The notes beneath the pieces were generated by a model. The model was not told the DNA's origin, ran no database searches, and saw nothing but the letters and a program-made list of their open reading frames with translations. A stretch of 64,000 bases of DNA from Burkholderia gladioli (GTDB lineage Bacteria > Pseudomonadota > Gammaproteobacteria > Burkholderiales > Burkholderiaceae). A program made the translations under genes and the position numbers. The DNA is taken from contig NZ_CP009323.1 in NCBI RefSeq assembly GCF_000959725.1, positions 3,844,001-3,908,000 on the forward strand, given 5' to 3'. Positions 56,891-64,000 of this stretch are shown here, piece by piece. The stretch's first letter is position 1, and each line of letters starts with the position of its first letter.

Positions 56891-57895
56891 ATGAGCTCGC
56901 CATCCGCCGCGCAATCCGCGCCTGCCGGCGCCGCACCCGAACCCGCTCCCGCGCCCGACGCGCCCTGCATCTTCGTGGTGAACGCCGGCTCGGGCCGCCG
57001 GCGCGAACTCGACACCCTGGCCGCCCAGCTCGACGCCGCGTTTTCCCGCGCGGGCCGCCGTTACGAACTGGTGACCGTCACCGAACCGTCACGGCTGGAA
57101 GCCAGCGTGGCGCAGGCCGCCGAGCGCGCTCGCCACGGCGTGCTGGTCGGCGTGGGCGGCGACGGCACGCTGCGCACCGTGGCGCGCGCCGCCTACGACG
57201 CCGGCTGCGTGTTCGGCGTGCTGCCGCGCGGCACCTTCAACTACTTCAGCCGCGACCACGGCATCCCCGCCGACACCGAGCAGGCCATCGAACTGCTGCT
57301 GAGCGCGCGCGTGCATCCGGTGCAGGTCGGCTTCGTCAACGACGCGCTGTTCCTGGTCAATGCCAGCCTGGGCCTCTACCCGCGCCTGCTCGAGCAGCGC
57401 GAGGCCTACAAGCGGCAGTTCGGCCGCAGCCGGCTGGTCGCGCTCGGCTCGGCGATCGCCACCCTGCTGCGCCCGCATCGGCTGCTGCACCTGCATGTCG
57501 AGCACGAGGGCACCACGCGCGAGCTGCGCACCACCACGCTGTTCGTCGCCAACAACCGGCTGCAACTGGAACAGGTGGGCGCGGCCGAGGCGCCGCTGCT
57601 CGCGCAGGGCATGCTGGTGGCGATGGCGCCGCTCGCGCATGGCCGGCTCGCCCAGATCCTGCTGTCGCTGCGCGGCGCGTTCAGCCGGATGCGCGACGCC
57701 GACGACGTGATCGGCTTCGGCTTCGAGCGCTTCACGCTCACGCGCCGCTCGGCCCGGCGCCGGCCGCGCCCGGTGAAGGTGGCCACCGACGGCGAGATCC
57801 TGCGGCTGCAACTGCCGCTGGTCTTCCGCGTCGGCGAGCGTGCCTTGCGGCTGCTCAAGCCCGAAGCCGAGCAGGCCGAGCGCAATCGCCAATGA
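56891..57895 (+). CDS. Diacylglycerol/lipid kinase (DAGK catalytic domain)
   Basis: 334 residues. After an Ala/Pro-rich first 25 residues comes the kinase fold: FVVNAGSGRR, then the nucleotide-binding GVGGDGTLRTVARA and GVLPRGTFNYFSRDHGIP, as in YegS/DgkB-type kinases. These phosphorylate diacylglycerol or a related lipid at the membrane. The downstream metallophosphoesterase start overlaps the stop (ATGA), so both are co-translated and may act on the same lipid or nucleotide pool; that link is inference. Confidence 0.88.
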   Translation: MSSPSAAQSAPAGAAPEPAPAPDAPCIFVVNAGSGRRRELDTLAAQLDAAFSRAGRRYELVTVTEPSRLEASVAQAAERARHGVLVGVGGDGTLRTVARAAYDAGCVFGVLPRGTFNYFSRDHGIPADTEQAIELLLSARVHPVQVGFVNDALFLVNASLGLYPRLLEQREAYKRQFGRSRLVALGSAIATLLRPHRLLHLHVEHEGTTRELRTTTLFVANNRLQLEQVGAAEAPLLAQGMLVAMAPLAHGRLAQILLSLRGAFSRMRDADDVIGFGFERFTLTRRSARRRPRPVKVATDGEILRLQLPLVFRVGERALRLLKPEAEQAERNRQ

Positions 57896-58743
57896 GCCGG
57901 CTGCTGCAGATTTCCGATCCGCATTTCGGCGCCGAACGGCAGGAAGCCGTCGATGCGCTGGTGCGCCTGATCGAACAGACGCGGCCCGAGCTGGTGGTGA
58001 TCTCGGGCGATCTCACGCAGCGCGCGCGACGGCATCAGTTCGAGGCGGCCCGCGCCTTCGTGGCGCGGCTCGGCGCGCAGCCGGTGCTGGCGATCCCCGG
58101 CAATCACGACCTGCCCCTGTTCGACCTGATCGCGCGCTGGCGGCAGCCTTACGCGAACTACCGGCGCGCCTTCGGCGAGGAACTCGAGCCCGTGTTCGAC
58201 GCGCCGGCGCTGCTGGCGATCGGCGTGAACACCACGCGCCCGGCGCGCCACACGGCCGGCGAGATCTCGGCCGAACAGGTGGCGCGCGTGGCGCGACGGC
58301 TCGCGCTGGCGAGCCCCGCGCAACTGCGCGTGGTGGTGGTGCACCAGCCGATCGTCGCGATCGGGCCCGCGAACCGGCACGACCGGCTGCATGGCGGCGA
58401 GATCGCCCTGCGCCGCTGGGCGGCGGCCGGCGCGGACCTGGTGCTGGGCGGGCACACGCATCGCGCCGGCGCCTGGCGGGTCACGCCGCGCGACGACGAA
58501 GCGGGCCGCGACGGTGCCGTCGAGCGGCCGGTGTTCATGGTCCAGGGCGGCACGGCCGTGTCGCGCCGCCTGCGCGCCGGCACGCCGAATTCGGTCAACC
58601 TGATCGACTACGCGGGCGACTGCCTCGGCCAGCGCCGCGCCGCCGTCACGCGCTGCGACTACGACGACGAAAGCCGGTGTTTCATCGCGCAAGCCGCGCA
58701 GCATCTCGATCTCGCCCCCGCCACGCCCTTCCGGTTGGCCTGA
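57892..58743 (+). CDS. Calcineurin-like metallophosphoesterase
   Basis: 283 residues. All metal-binding blocks are visible in order: ISDPHFG (residues ~6-12), ISGDLTQR, GNHD, VVVHQPI and GGHTHRAG. This is the two-metal phosphoesterase fold of the class that includes 3',5'-cAMP phosphodiesterase CpdA and lipid phosphatases; the substrate cannot be told. No signal peptide, so cytoplasmic. It overlaps the lipid kinase gene by 4 bases and ends 80 bases before the TetR-family gene. Confidence 0.88.
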   Translation: MSRLLQISDPHFGAERQEAVDALVRLIEQTRPELVVISGDLTQRARRHQFEAARAFVARLGAQPVLAIPGNHDLPLFDLIARWRQPYANYRRAFGEELEPVFDAPALLAIGVNTTRPARHTAGEISAEQVARVARRLALASPAQLRVVVVHQPIVAIGPANRHDRLHGGEIALRRWAAAGADLVLGGHTHRAGAWRVTPRDDEAGRDGAVERPVFMVQGGTAVSRRLRAGTPNSVNLIDYAGDCLGQRRAAVTRCDYDDESRCFIAQAAQHLDLAPATPFRLA

Positions 58744-58787
58744 AACGCCCCGATCCGCGCTGGTGGGCGGCGCCTTCAGATTTCCCT

Positions 58788-58816
58788 TTGAATTTTATAG
58801 ACGATCGGTCTAAAAT
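58788..58816 (+). promoter_or_regulatory. Sigma-70 promoter of the TetR-AcuI operon, overlapped by an operator
   Basis: TTGAAT (58788-58793), 17 bases, TAAAAT (58811-58816). A palindrome with arms TAGAC (58798-58802) and GTCTA (58808-58812) fills the spacer and touches the -10. It resembles NemR/AcuR boxes. The predicted transcription start falls at or one base before the regulator ATG at 58824. Confidence 0.75.
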
Positions 58817-58823
58817 CCGCCGC

Positions 58824-59510
58824 ATGTCCTCGATCCCCGCCAGGCCGCGCCGCGGCCGTCCCCCGAAGAACCCCGCCGCGCATGCCGACACGCGCGGCGT
58901 GCTGCTGCGCGCCGGCATGGAATTGCTGACCGAGCAGGGTTTCGCCGCCACCGGCCTGGACGCCGTGCTCAAGCGCGTCGGCATCCCGAAGGGCTCCTTC
59001 TATCACTACTTCGAGAGCAAGGACGCCTTCGGCCGCGAGCTGATGGACGCCTACGACCGCTACTTCATCGCCAAGCTCGATCGCTGGCTGCTCGACGACA
59101 GCCAGCCCGCGCTGGCGCGGCTCGCCGCCTTCGTCGAGGACGCCAAGGCCGGCATGGCGCGCCACGATTTCACGCGCGGCTGCCTGGTCGGCAATCTCGG
59201 CCTGGAGGCGGGCGCGCTGCCCGACGGCTTCCGCGAACGGCTCGCGGCGATCTTCACGGGCTGGCAGGCGCGCGTCGCGAATTGCCTGCGCGCGGCCCAG
59301 CAGGAACGGACGCTCGCGGCCGACGCCGATCTCGAGCGCCTGGCGGCCTTCTTCTGGATCGGCTGGGAAGGCGCGGTGCTGCGCGCCCGGCTGCTGCGCG
59401 ACGGCGCGCCGCTCGACACCTTCTTCGACGGCTTCCTCGCCGGCCTGCCTCGCGCACGGCCGGCGACGGGCCGTGCCCGTCCGCCCGCGGACCGACTTCC
59501 CCCGGAGTGA
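58824..59510 (+). CDS. acuR: TetR-family regulator, AcuR/NemR-like
   Basis: 228 residues. A basic N-terminus (RPRRGRPPKN) precedes the helix-turn-helix AATGLDAVLKRVGIPKGSFYHYFESKDAFG (about residues 43-72), followed by a ligand-binding domain with CLVGNLGLEAG typical of the AcuR/NemR group, whose members sense acrylate or electrophiles. The gene is directly followed, after 3 bases, by an AcuI-type reductase. There is no ribosome site before the ATG and the promoter sits only 8 bases away, implying a leaderless mRNA. The palindrome in the promoter suggests self-repression. The frame is open far upstream inside the phosphoesterase gene; those starts are rejected. Confidence 0.85.
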   Translation: MSSIPARPRRGRPPKNPAAHADTRGVLLRAGMELLTEQGFAATGLDAVLKRVGIPKGSFYHYFESKDAFGRELMDAYDRYFIAKLDRWLLDDSQPALARLAAFVEDAKAGMARHDFTRGCLVGNLGLEAGALPDGFRERLAAIFTGWQARVANCLRAAQQERTLAADADLERLAAFFWIGWEGAVLRARLLRDGAPLDTFFDGFLAGLPRARPATGRARPPADRLPPE

Positions 59511-59513
59511 TGC

Positions 59514-60503
59514 ATGACGTTCCACTGCCTCCTGATCGACCAGGACGAAAGCGGCAAGAGCCGCACGCGCCTCGACACGCTCGACGACAGCCGCCTGCCC
59601 GAAGGCAACGTGCTGGTCGAGGTCGAATACAGCACGCTGAACTACAAGGACGGCCTCGCGATCACGGGCAGGAGCCCCGTGGTGCGGCGCTTCCCGATGG
59701 TGCCGGGCATCGATTTCGCCGGCACCGTGGCCGAGAGTTCGCATCCCGCCTGGCGCGCCGGCGACGCGGTGCTGCTCAACGGCTGGGGCGTGGGCGAGCA
59801 GCATTGGGGCGGCCTCGCGCAGCGCGCGCGCGTGAACGGCGACTGGCTGATCCCGCTGCCCGCGGGGCTCACGGCGCGGCAGGCGATGGCCGCCGGCACC
59901 GCCGGCTACACGGCGATGCTGTGCATCCTGGCGCTGGAGCGGCACGGGATCGACCCGTCGCGCGGCGAGGTGCTGGTGACGGGCGCGAGCGGCGGCGTGG
60001 GCAGTTTCGCGATCGCGCTGCTGGCGCGGCGCGGTTATCGCGTGGTCGCCTCGACCGGCAAGACCGGGGAAGCCGATTACCTGCGCGCGCTCGGCGCGGC
60101 CGAGGTGATCGATCGCGCGACGCTGTCCGAGCCCGGCAAGCCGCTGCAGAAGGAACGCTGGGCCGCGGCGGTGGATTCGGTGGGCGGCGTGACGCTGGCC
60201 AATGTCTGCGCCTCGCTGCGCGCCGACGGCGCGGTGGCCGCCTGCGGGTTGGCGCAGGACATGGCGCTGCCGGCCACGGTCGCGCCCTTCATCCTGCGCG
60301 GCGTGAGCCTGCTGGGCATCAACAGCGTGACGCGGCCGAAGGCCGAGCGCGAGGCCGCCTGGCGCGCGCTGGCCGATACGCTCGATCTCGCCCAGCTCGA
60401 CACCATCACGCGCGAGATCGGCCTGGCCGAAGCCATCGAGGCCGGCGCGGAGTTGCTGGCCGGCAAGGTGCGCGGCCGGCTGGTGGTCGACGTCAATCGT
60501 TGA
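59514..60503 (+). CDS. acuI: AcuI/YhdH-type NADPH:acrylyl-CoA reductase (MDR superfamily)
   Basis: 329 residues. Zinc-free medium-chain reductase: VEVEYSTLNYKDGLAITG, PMVPGIDFAGTV, NGWGVGEQHWGGLAQRARV, the NADPH loop VTGASGGVGSFAIALLA (about residues 155-170), and the family-typical end LLAGKVRGRLVVDVNR. Known relatives reduce acryloyl-CoA to propionyl-CoA, protecting cells from acrylate. GGAG lies 6 bases upstream of the ATG and the upstream regulator stops 3 bases earlier, so the two form an operon. Its last 11 bases overlap the convergent GNAT gene. Confidence 0.9.
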   Translation: MTFHCLLIDQDESGKSRTRLDTLDDSRLPEGNVLVEVEYSTLNYKDGLAITGRSPVVRRFPMVPGIDFAGTVAESSHPAWRAGDAVLLNGWGVGEQHWGGLAQRARVNGDWLIPLPAGLTARQAMAAGTAGYTAMLCILALERHGIDPSRGEVLVTGASGGVGSFAIALLARRGYRVVASTGKTGEADYLRALGAAEVIDRATLSEPGKPLQKERWAAAVDSVGGVTLANVCASLRADGAVAACGLAQDMALPATVAPFILRGVSLLGINSVTRPKAEREAAWRALADTLDLAQLDTITREIGLAEAIEAGAELLAGKVRGRLVVDVNR

Positions 60504-61023
60504 GGGGGGTGCCGGCGAGCGGGCCGGCAGCAAGGGGAGCGGCGGGCGCGGCGGCAACGGCGAGACGCATGCGCGCGTTGCGCAGGCTCACGCCGCGCAC
60601 GCTGACGCATTGCTCCCGCTCCACCGCGAAGCCGAAGCGTTCGAAGAAGGCCCGCGCGCGCAGGCTGACGTCGGCGACGACGCAGTCGATGCCCTGCTCG
60701 CGCGCGATGCCCAGCAGGTGCCGCATCAGCGCGGCGCCGATGCCCTGACCGGCCGCGTCGGCCGCCACGTAGAAATGATCGAGATAACCGCTGGGCTGCA
60801 GGTCGGCATAGGCCACCAGCCGGGCCTCGATCTCGACCGCCCAGGGCTGGTTCGCGCCGACCCGCCGGCACCATGCTTCACACCAGGCCGCGTCGGCCGC
60901 GAGCGGCGCCCAGGCGTCGATCTGCGCCGGCGTGTAGTCGCGCGAGGCCAGGCCGCGCACCGAGGACTGGAAGATCGCCAGCAGCGCGGGTTCCTCGCCC
61001 GGCGCGGCGCGACGGATCCGCAT
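60493..61023 (-). CDS. GNAT-family N-acetyltransferase
   Basis: 176 residues from the ATG giving MRIRRAAPGEE. The acetyl-CoA loop is AADAAGQGIGAALMRHLLG (consensus Q/RxxGxG/A), after the strand LDHFYVA; ARAFFERFGF near the end is the usual closing motif. The acceptor is unknown. Longer starts exist: GTG at 61092, which overlaps the anti-sigma stop (GTGA) and would give translational coupling, and ATG at 61083; they add about 20 residues with no conserved motif. The 3' end overlaps acuI by 11 bases on the opposite strand. Confidence 0.85.
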   Translation of the reverse strand: MRIRRAAPGEEPALLAIFQSSVRGLASRDYTPAQIDAWAPLAADAAWCEAWCRRVGANQPWAVEIEARLVAYADLQPSGYLDHFYVAADAAGQGIGAALMRHLLGIAREQGIDCVVADVSLRARAFFERFGFAVEREQCVSVRGVSLRNARMRLAVAAAPAAPLAAGPLAGTPLND

Positions 61024-61088
61024 CGCGCCCGCCCTGGACCCGCGCCGCTCGTTGGTTTCCTCCGCCCCGCGCGTGTCGTCCATCCCGC

Positions 61089-62036
61089 TCACTTGGCCGG
61101 CTGCGGCCCGCCATTGGCCGTCAACTGCTCATAGACCTCGTGCGACAGGTCGAGCAGCGCCTGGCGGTCCATCCCGCCCGAGACGGCATAGCCGAAACGG
61201 CCGTCGATCCAGTAGAACACGTTGACCGGGCCGCTCTGGTAGAGCTTGAAGGCCGTCACGTCCGAGCTCAGCTTGCGGTGCGAGATGTTCAGCGTGATCC
61301 GCTCGCCCAGCGCGTTGTGATACATGAACTGCGCGATCGGACCGTCGTCGCCGGGCAGCAGGCGCCCGCCCATCAGCTCGTAGCCGGCGTGGGTCAGCAC
61401 CGGCGGGCGCACGTCGGTGCCGAGCCGGCTCGACAGCCACTGCACCAGTTCCTGCTCGCGATCGGCGCCCACCTCCACCGGCCGCGTGACCATCGGCGCA
61501 TAGGTGACATAGGCGATCGCCGATTGCCGCGCCAGCGCCTCGCCGCTGTAGGAAGCGTGGATGATCGAGCCGCCGCTCTCGCCGCTGCCGTCGCCGCCCA
61601 GCACGCCGCGCCCGACCGGGCTCAGCACGCCGCCCGCGCCGATCCCGATGCCGAGCACCAGCGCCGCGGCCAGGCCGGCGAAACGCTTCCAGTTGGCAGC
61701 GGGACGCGCCGCGCCCGGCACCGCCGAAACGGCCGGCGCGGCGGCCGGTGTGGCTGCCCCCGCCGCAGCGGGCGCCGGGCCGCCCGCTTCGCCCTGCCGC
61801 GCCTCGGGCGCGAAATCCTCGGGCGGCAGCAGCCGCGCGGGCAGCGGCTCGTCGAGCACGCGGTCGTAGCGCTCGTGCAGCAGGGTGTTGATCGAGAAGT
61901 AGTCGCCGATGCGATCGGCGAGCGCGTGATCGGTCTCGAGCAGGCGGTCGACATGGGCGCGGCGCGCCTCGTCGAGCGTGCCGTCCACGTAGGCATGCAG
62001 TTCCGATTCGGTGATCGGCGTGGCTTGGTCGTTCAT
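61089..62036 (-). CDS. Membrane anti-sigma factor
   Basis: 315 residues. The N-terminal ~45 residues (TESELHAYVDGTLDEARRAHVDRLLE) resemble the sigma-binding part of anti-sigma factors; there is no HxxxCxxC zinc site and no cysteine, so redox sensing is unlikely. An Ala/Pro-rich linker leads to one membrane helix (FAGLAAALVLGIGIGAG, about residues 118-134) and an extracytoplasmic domain of about 170 residues. Its start overlaps the ECF sigma stop (ATGA), the classical arrangement for a sigma/anti-sigma pair. The signal it senses is not evident. Confidence 0.85.
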   Translation of the reverse strand: MNDQATPITESELHAYVDGTLDEARRAHVDRLLETDHALADRIGDYFSINTLLHERYDRVLDEPLPARLLPPEDFAPEARQGEAGGPAPAAAGAATPAAAPAVSAVPGAARPAANWKRFAGLAAALVLGIGIGAGGVLSPVGRGVLGGDGSGESGGSIIHASYSGEALARQSAIAYVTYAPMVTRPVEVGADREQELVQWLSSRLGTDVRPPVLTHAGYELMGGRLLPGDDGPIAQFMYHNALGERITLNISHRKLSSDVTAFKLYQSGPVNVFYWIDGRFGYAVSGGMDRQALLDLSHEVYEQLTANGGPQPAK

Positions 62037-62554
62037 CGCACCACCTTCAGGTTTGCGCTGGGTTGGGTTCCGGACATCAGCGCGCGCAGGCGCTCGCGGC
62101 CGCGCGAGAGCCGCGACATCACGGTGCCGACGGGAATGCCGAGTGCCAGCGCCACCTCGGCATAGCTGAGCTCCTCGAGCCCGACCAGCAGCACCACCTG
62201 GCGCTGGTCGACCGGCAGGCGCTGCAGCGCGTAGTCGAGGTCGCGCACCTCCAGCGAGCGCGTGGCGCCGCTCGACACGGCCAGCGCGGCCTCGGGCAGC
62301 GCCTCGTCGTCGTCCATCGACACATGCTCGGCACGCGCGCCGGGCCGCCGGGCCTGGTTCGCGAACACGTTGTGCATGATCGTGAAGAGCCAGGCGCGCA
62401 GGTCGGTGCCGGCCTGGAACTGCTCGGTGTGGCGCAGCGCGCGCTCGAGCGTGTCCTGCACCAGGTCGTCGGCGAGTTCCCGGTTGTGGATCAGCGCGCG
62501 CGCATAGCGGCGCAGGCGCGGGACATGGTCGATCAGTTCGTCTCGGATGGTCAT
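62033..62554 (-). CDS. ECF-type RNA polymerase sigma factor
   Basis: 173 residues. Region 2: RRYARALIHNRELADDLVQDTLERAL and DLRAWLFTIMHNVFANQAR. Region 4: LPVDQRQVVLLVGLEELSYAEVALALGIPVGTVMSRLSRGRERLR. This is the full length of a two-domain ECF sigma factor. It is coupled to the downstream anti-sigma gene and preceded, 47 bases upstream, by a second anti-sigma-like gene, an unusual three-gene arrangement. No autoregulated promoter was identified by eye. Confidence 0.93.
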   Translation of the reverse strand: MTIRDELIDHVPRLRRYARALIHNRELADDLVQDTLERALRHTEQFQAGTDLRAWLFTIMHNVFANQARRPGARAEHVSMDDDEALPEAALAVSSGATRSLEVRDLDYALQRLPVDQRQVVLLVGLEELSYAEVALALGIPVGTVMSRLSRGRERLRALMSGTQPSANLKVVR

Positions 62555-62601
62555 GGCTGAGTCGGCCCGATGGCGGACGGCAAGGAGGATAGGCGGCGCA
62601 T

Positions 62602-63516
62602 TCAGTCGCCGGCCAGCAGGTCGGCGGCGCGCATCAGGCCGCGCGTGCCTGCGTCACCGGCGATCACGATATGTTGCCCGGCGCGCGATGTCCACTCCAG
62701 CAGGCGCACCCCGCCGATCCGGCGAGCCTGCCAGTGGCCGCCGCCCTCGGGCGTGCCGTGCGCGACCAGCACGGCCGGCTCGCCCGCCGCGTTGCGGTAG
62801 ACGTAGGCGTTGGCGCTCGCGAAGGGCCAGATGTCGAGGCGGCGCGCGCCGGCCAGGTGGAAGCCGACCGCGCCGAGATCCGGCGCCGCGTCGCGCGGCG
62901 CGGGCTTCGAGGCGAGCAGCAGGGACGAGCCGGCCAGCGCGCCGGCGGCGAGGCTGGCGGCCGCTGGCCGTTGCGGATTGGCCGGACGAGCCGGGGCTTG
63001 GCTCGCGGCCGGCGTCGAGGCATTGGCGGCCCCGCCGGCGGGCGCCGCGGCGGACGACGGCGCGGCGCGCCCCATTGCCGGGTCGATGCCCGGCAAGGCC
63101 AGCAGCATCGCGTAGGCGGCCGTGTCGAGCCGGTGATCCGGCACCCGCAACAGCCGCGGCAGGACCGCCGCGGCCAGCAGGGCCAATAGCGCGGCGGCGG
63201 CCAGCCGGTAGCCGAAGCGCGAGGCGCGGCGGCGGCTTGCCGGCACGGCCGCGAGCGCCGGTGTCGATTGCGCTGGAGGCACCGACAAAGCCGCCGGCGC
63301 CGCGCTCAGCGGCAGGACGGCGGCGGCGAGGCCGTCGTCCGGAAAATGGTTGCGCAACTGCGCGTTGACCCGCGCATAGAACGCGACGCGACGCGCCTCG
63401 GCGGGACGCCGGGCCAGGTACGCGCTCACGCTATGCTCCCGGTCGGCGGCGAGCCGGCCGTCTGCATAGGCCTGCACGTCCTGCTCAGACGGGATCGATT
63501 CGGGTACGGAAGTCAT
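62602..63516 (-). CDS. Second anti-sigma-like membrane protein
   Basis: 304 residues from the ATG giving MTSVPESIPSEQ. The N-terminus SEQDVQAYADGRLAADREHSVSAYLARRPAEARRV is the same type of sigma-binding segment as in the downstream anti-sigma protein. A membrane helix follows near residues 105-125 (LAAAALLALLAAAVLPRLL), then an Ala/Pro linker and a C-terminal extracytoplasmic region ending GHWQARRIGGVRLLEWTSRAGQHIVIAGD. No cysteines after the start, no zinc motif. An upstream in-frame start (63549) would add 11 residues containing two cysteines. It probably controls the same ECF factor, or a different one encoded elsewhere. Confidence 0.72.
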   Translation of the reverse strand: MTSVPESIPSEQDVQAYADGRLAADREHSVSAYLARRPAEARRVAFYARVNAQLRNHFPDDGLAAAVLPLSAAPAALSVPPAQSTPALAAVPASRRRASRFGYRLAAAALLALLAAAVLPRLLRVPDHRLDTAAYAMLLALPGIDPAMGRAAPSSAAAPAGGAANASTPAASQAPARPANPQRPAAASLAAGALAGSSLLLASKPAPRDAAPDLGAVGFHLAGARRLDIWPFASANAYVYRNAAGEPAVLVAHGTPEGGGHWQARRIGGVRLLEWTSRAGQHIVIAGDAGTRGLMRAADLLAGD

Positions 63517-63600
63517 GGCTGGGCAAATCGGGTCACACGGAGCGAACACCGCGCGCGACCCGATATTCCGTCGTCGATGAAAAATTTTTCAGGGGTCGCA

Positions 63601-63924
63601 TCAGGAGCCGGCGTAGATGTTGCAGAAGCTGGCCGGGCCGACGCAGGCCGAGGGCATGCCGGCCGTCGACGCGATCGCGCGATGGCCGCCTTCGGTCTTC
63701 GCGCTCATCGCGCCGCCGTAGGCGCTCGTAGCCGCCGCGCTGGACGCGATCGCATGGCGGAACACCGGGCTCACCTCGGGATAGGAGGCGTCGGTGTAGT
63801 TGAGCGAGCCGTTCTGCTCGGCTTCGATCAGTTGCTGGCGCACCTGGGCGCGGCTCAGGCCTTCGGCATGGGCGAACGACGAGAGCAGCACGGCGGACAG
63901 GACGGCGAGATGGCGGATCTTCAT
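63601..63924 (-). CDS. DUF4148 small exported protein
   Basis: 107 residues. A cleavable signal peptide (MKIRHLAVLSAVLLSSFAHA) is followed by GLSRAQVRQQLIEAEQNGSLNYTDASYPEVSPV, the core of DUF4148 proteins that are numerous in Burkholderia. Two late cysteines could pair in the periplasm. Function is unknown. AAGGAG lies 7 bases before the ATG. It is 84 bases upstream of the anti-sigma-like gene on the same strand. Confidence 0.88.
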   Translation of the reverse strand: MKIRHLAVLSAVLLSSFAHAEGLSRAQVRQQLIEAEQNGSLNYTDASYPEVSPVFRHAIASSAAATSAYGGAMSAKTEGGHRAIASTAGMPSACVGPASFCNIYAGS

Positions 63925-63934
63925 GATGTGACTC

Positions 63935-63963
63935 CTTGATGACGTTGAGGGGCTTGCATCAAG
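63935..63963. promoter_or_regulatory. Inverted repeat upstream of the DUF4148 gene
   Basis: Arms cttgatg (63935-63941) and catcaag (63957-63963), 15 bases apart, directly upstream of and overlapping the ribosome site region. A second pair, GGGAAT/ATTCCC, lies at 63973-63992. Either could be an operator or an mRNA hairpin; evidence is limited to symmetry. Confidence 0.35.
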
Positions 63964-64000
63964 GTGAACACGGGGAATTCGGGCTTATTCCCGGCGGGGA

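Noticed and set aside
57840..58823. Upstream extension of the TetR-family regulator
   Set aside because: Overlaps the phosphoesterase gene in another frame and has no motif; the promoter and operator lie just before 58824.
63575..63590. gaaaaatttttc palindrome between the anti-sigma-like and DUF4148 genes as a terminator
   Set aside because: The symmetric A/T run has no GC stem or loop and cannot form a stable terminator hairpin; it is more likely a bent or promoter-related AT tract.

Overview
This is a very GC-rich window with the gene style of a plant-associated Burkholderia: strong G/C at third codon positions, antisense frames open for thousands of codons as a composition effect, and a terminal DUF4148 exported protein of a kind common in Burkholderiaceae. 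The genus is inferred from gene content; the species is not determined. No rRNA, tRNA, CRISPR array, insertion sequence or integrase was seen. All family names come from motifs read by eye, not from database searches.

Positions 1 to about 42,000 hold the right-hand part of a large NRPS / hybrid PKS-NRPS cluster, all on the + strand. The order is: an NRPS cut by the left edge (partial C, then A-T-C-A-T-C-A-T); a second NRPS with a TubC-type N-terminal docking domain, three modules, two N-methyltransferase insertions and a terminal thioesterase; a cyclic-peptide-type ABC exporter; a type II thioesterase; a SyrP/TauD-like Fe(II)/2-oxoglutarate oxygenase; and a 5,241-residue KS-AT-KR-ACP-(C-A-T)x3 protein ending in an epimerization-like domain that has lost its catalytic residues. 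A luciferase-like flavin monooxygenase follows and may or may not belong. Specificity residues read by eye suggest Pro - X - Gly on the hybrid protein, X - Ser - Asn on the first NRPS and unknown - N-Me-Ala - N-Me-Phe on the second, where both X modules share an unusual Gly-like code. The line would release an N-methylated, probably cyclic peptide bearing a beta-hydroxy ketide. The cluster continues left of the window, so the starter unit and first residues are not visible. I could not match it to a product I know.

Positions 43,600 to 48,600 hold an outer-surface lipoprotein resembling GH54 alpha-L-arabinofuranosidase (minus strand), an 890-base gene-free stretch with a repeated AT-rich motif, and an FRG-domain protein followed by a FAD-dependent amine/amino-acid oxidoreductase.

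Positions 48,700 to 53,700 look like a LacI-regulated catabolic locus: a LacI-family regulator, a D-2-hydroxyacid dehydrogenase (minus), and a divergent operon of MHS-type MFS transporter, SDR and dimeric alpha-beta barrel protein. A perfect LacI/GntR-style palindrome lies in the divergent promoter region.

Positions 53,800 to the end are housekeeping-like: a DHA2-type MFS exporter, an L-asparaginase II homologue, a lipid-kinase/phosphoesterase pair, an acuR-acuI-like pair whose promoter predicts a leaderless regulator mRNA, a GNAT acetyltransferase, an ECF sigma factor flanked by two anti-sigma-like membrane proteins, and the DUF4148 protein.
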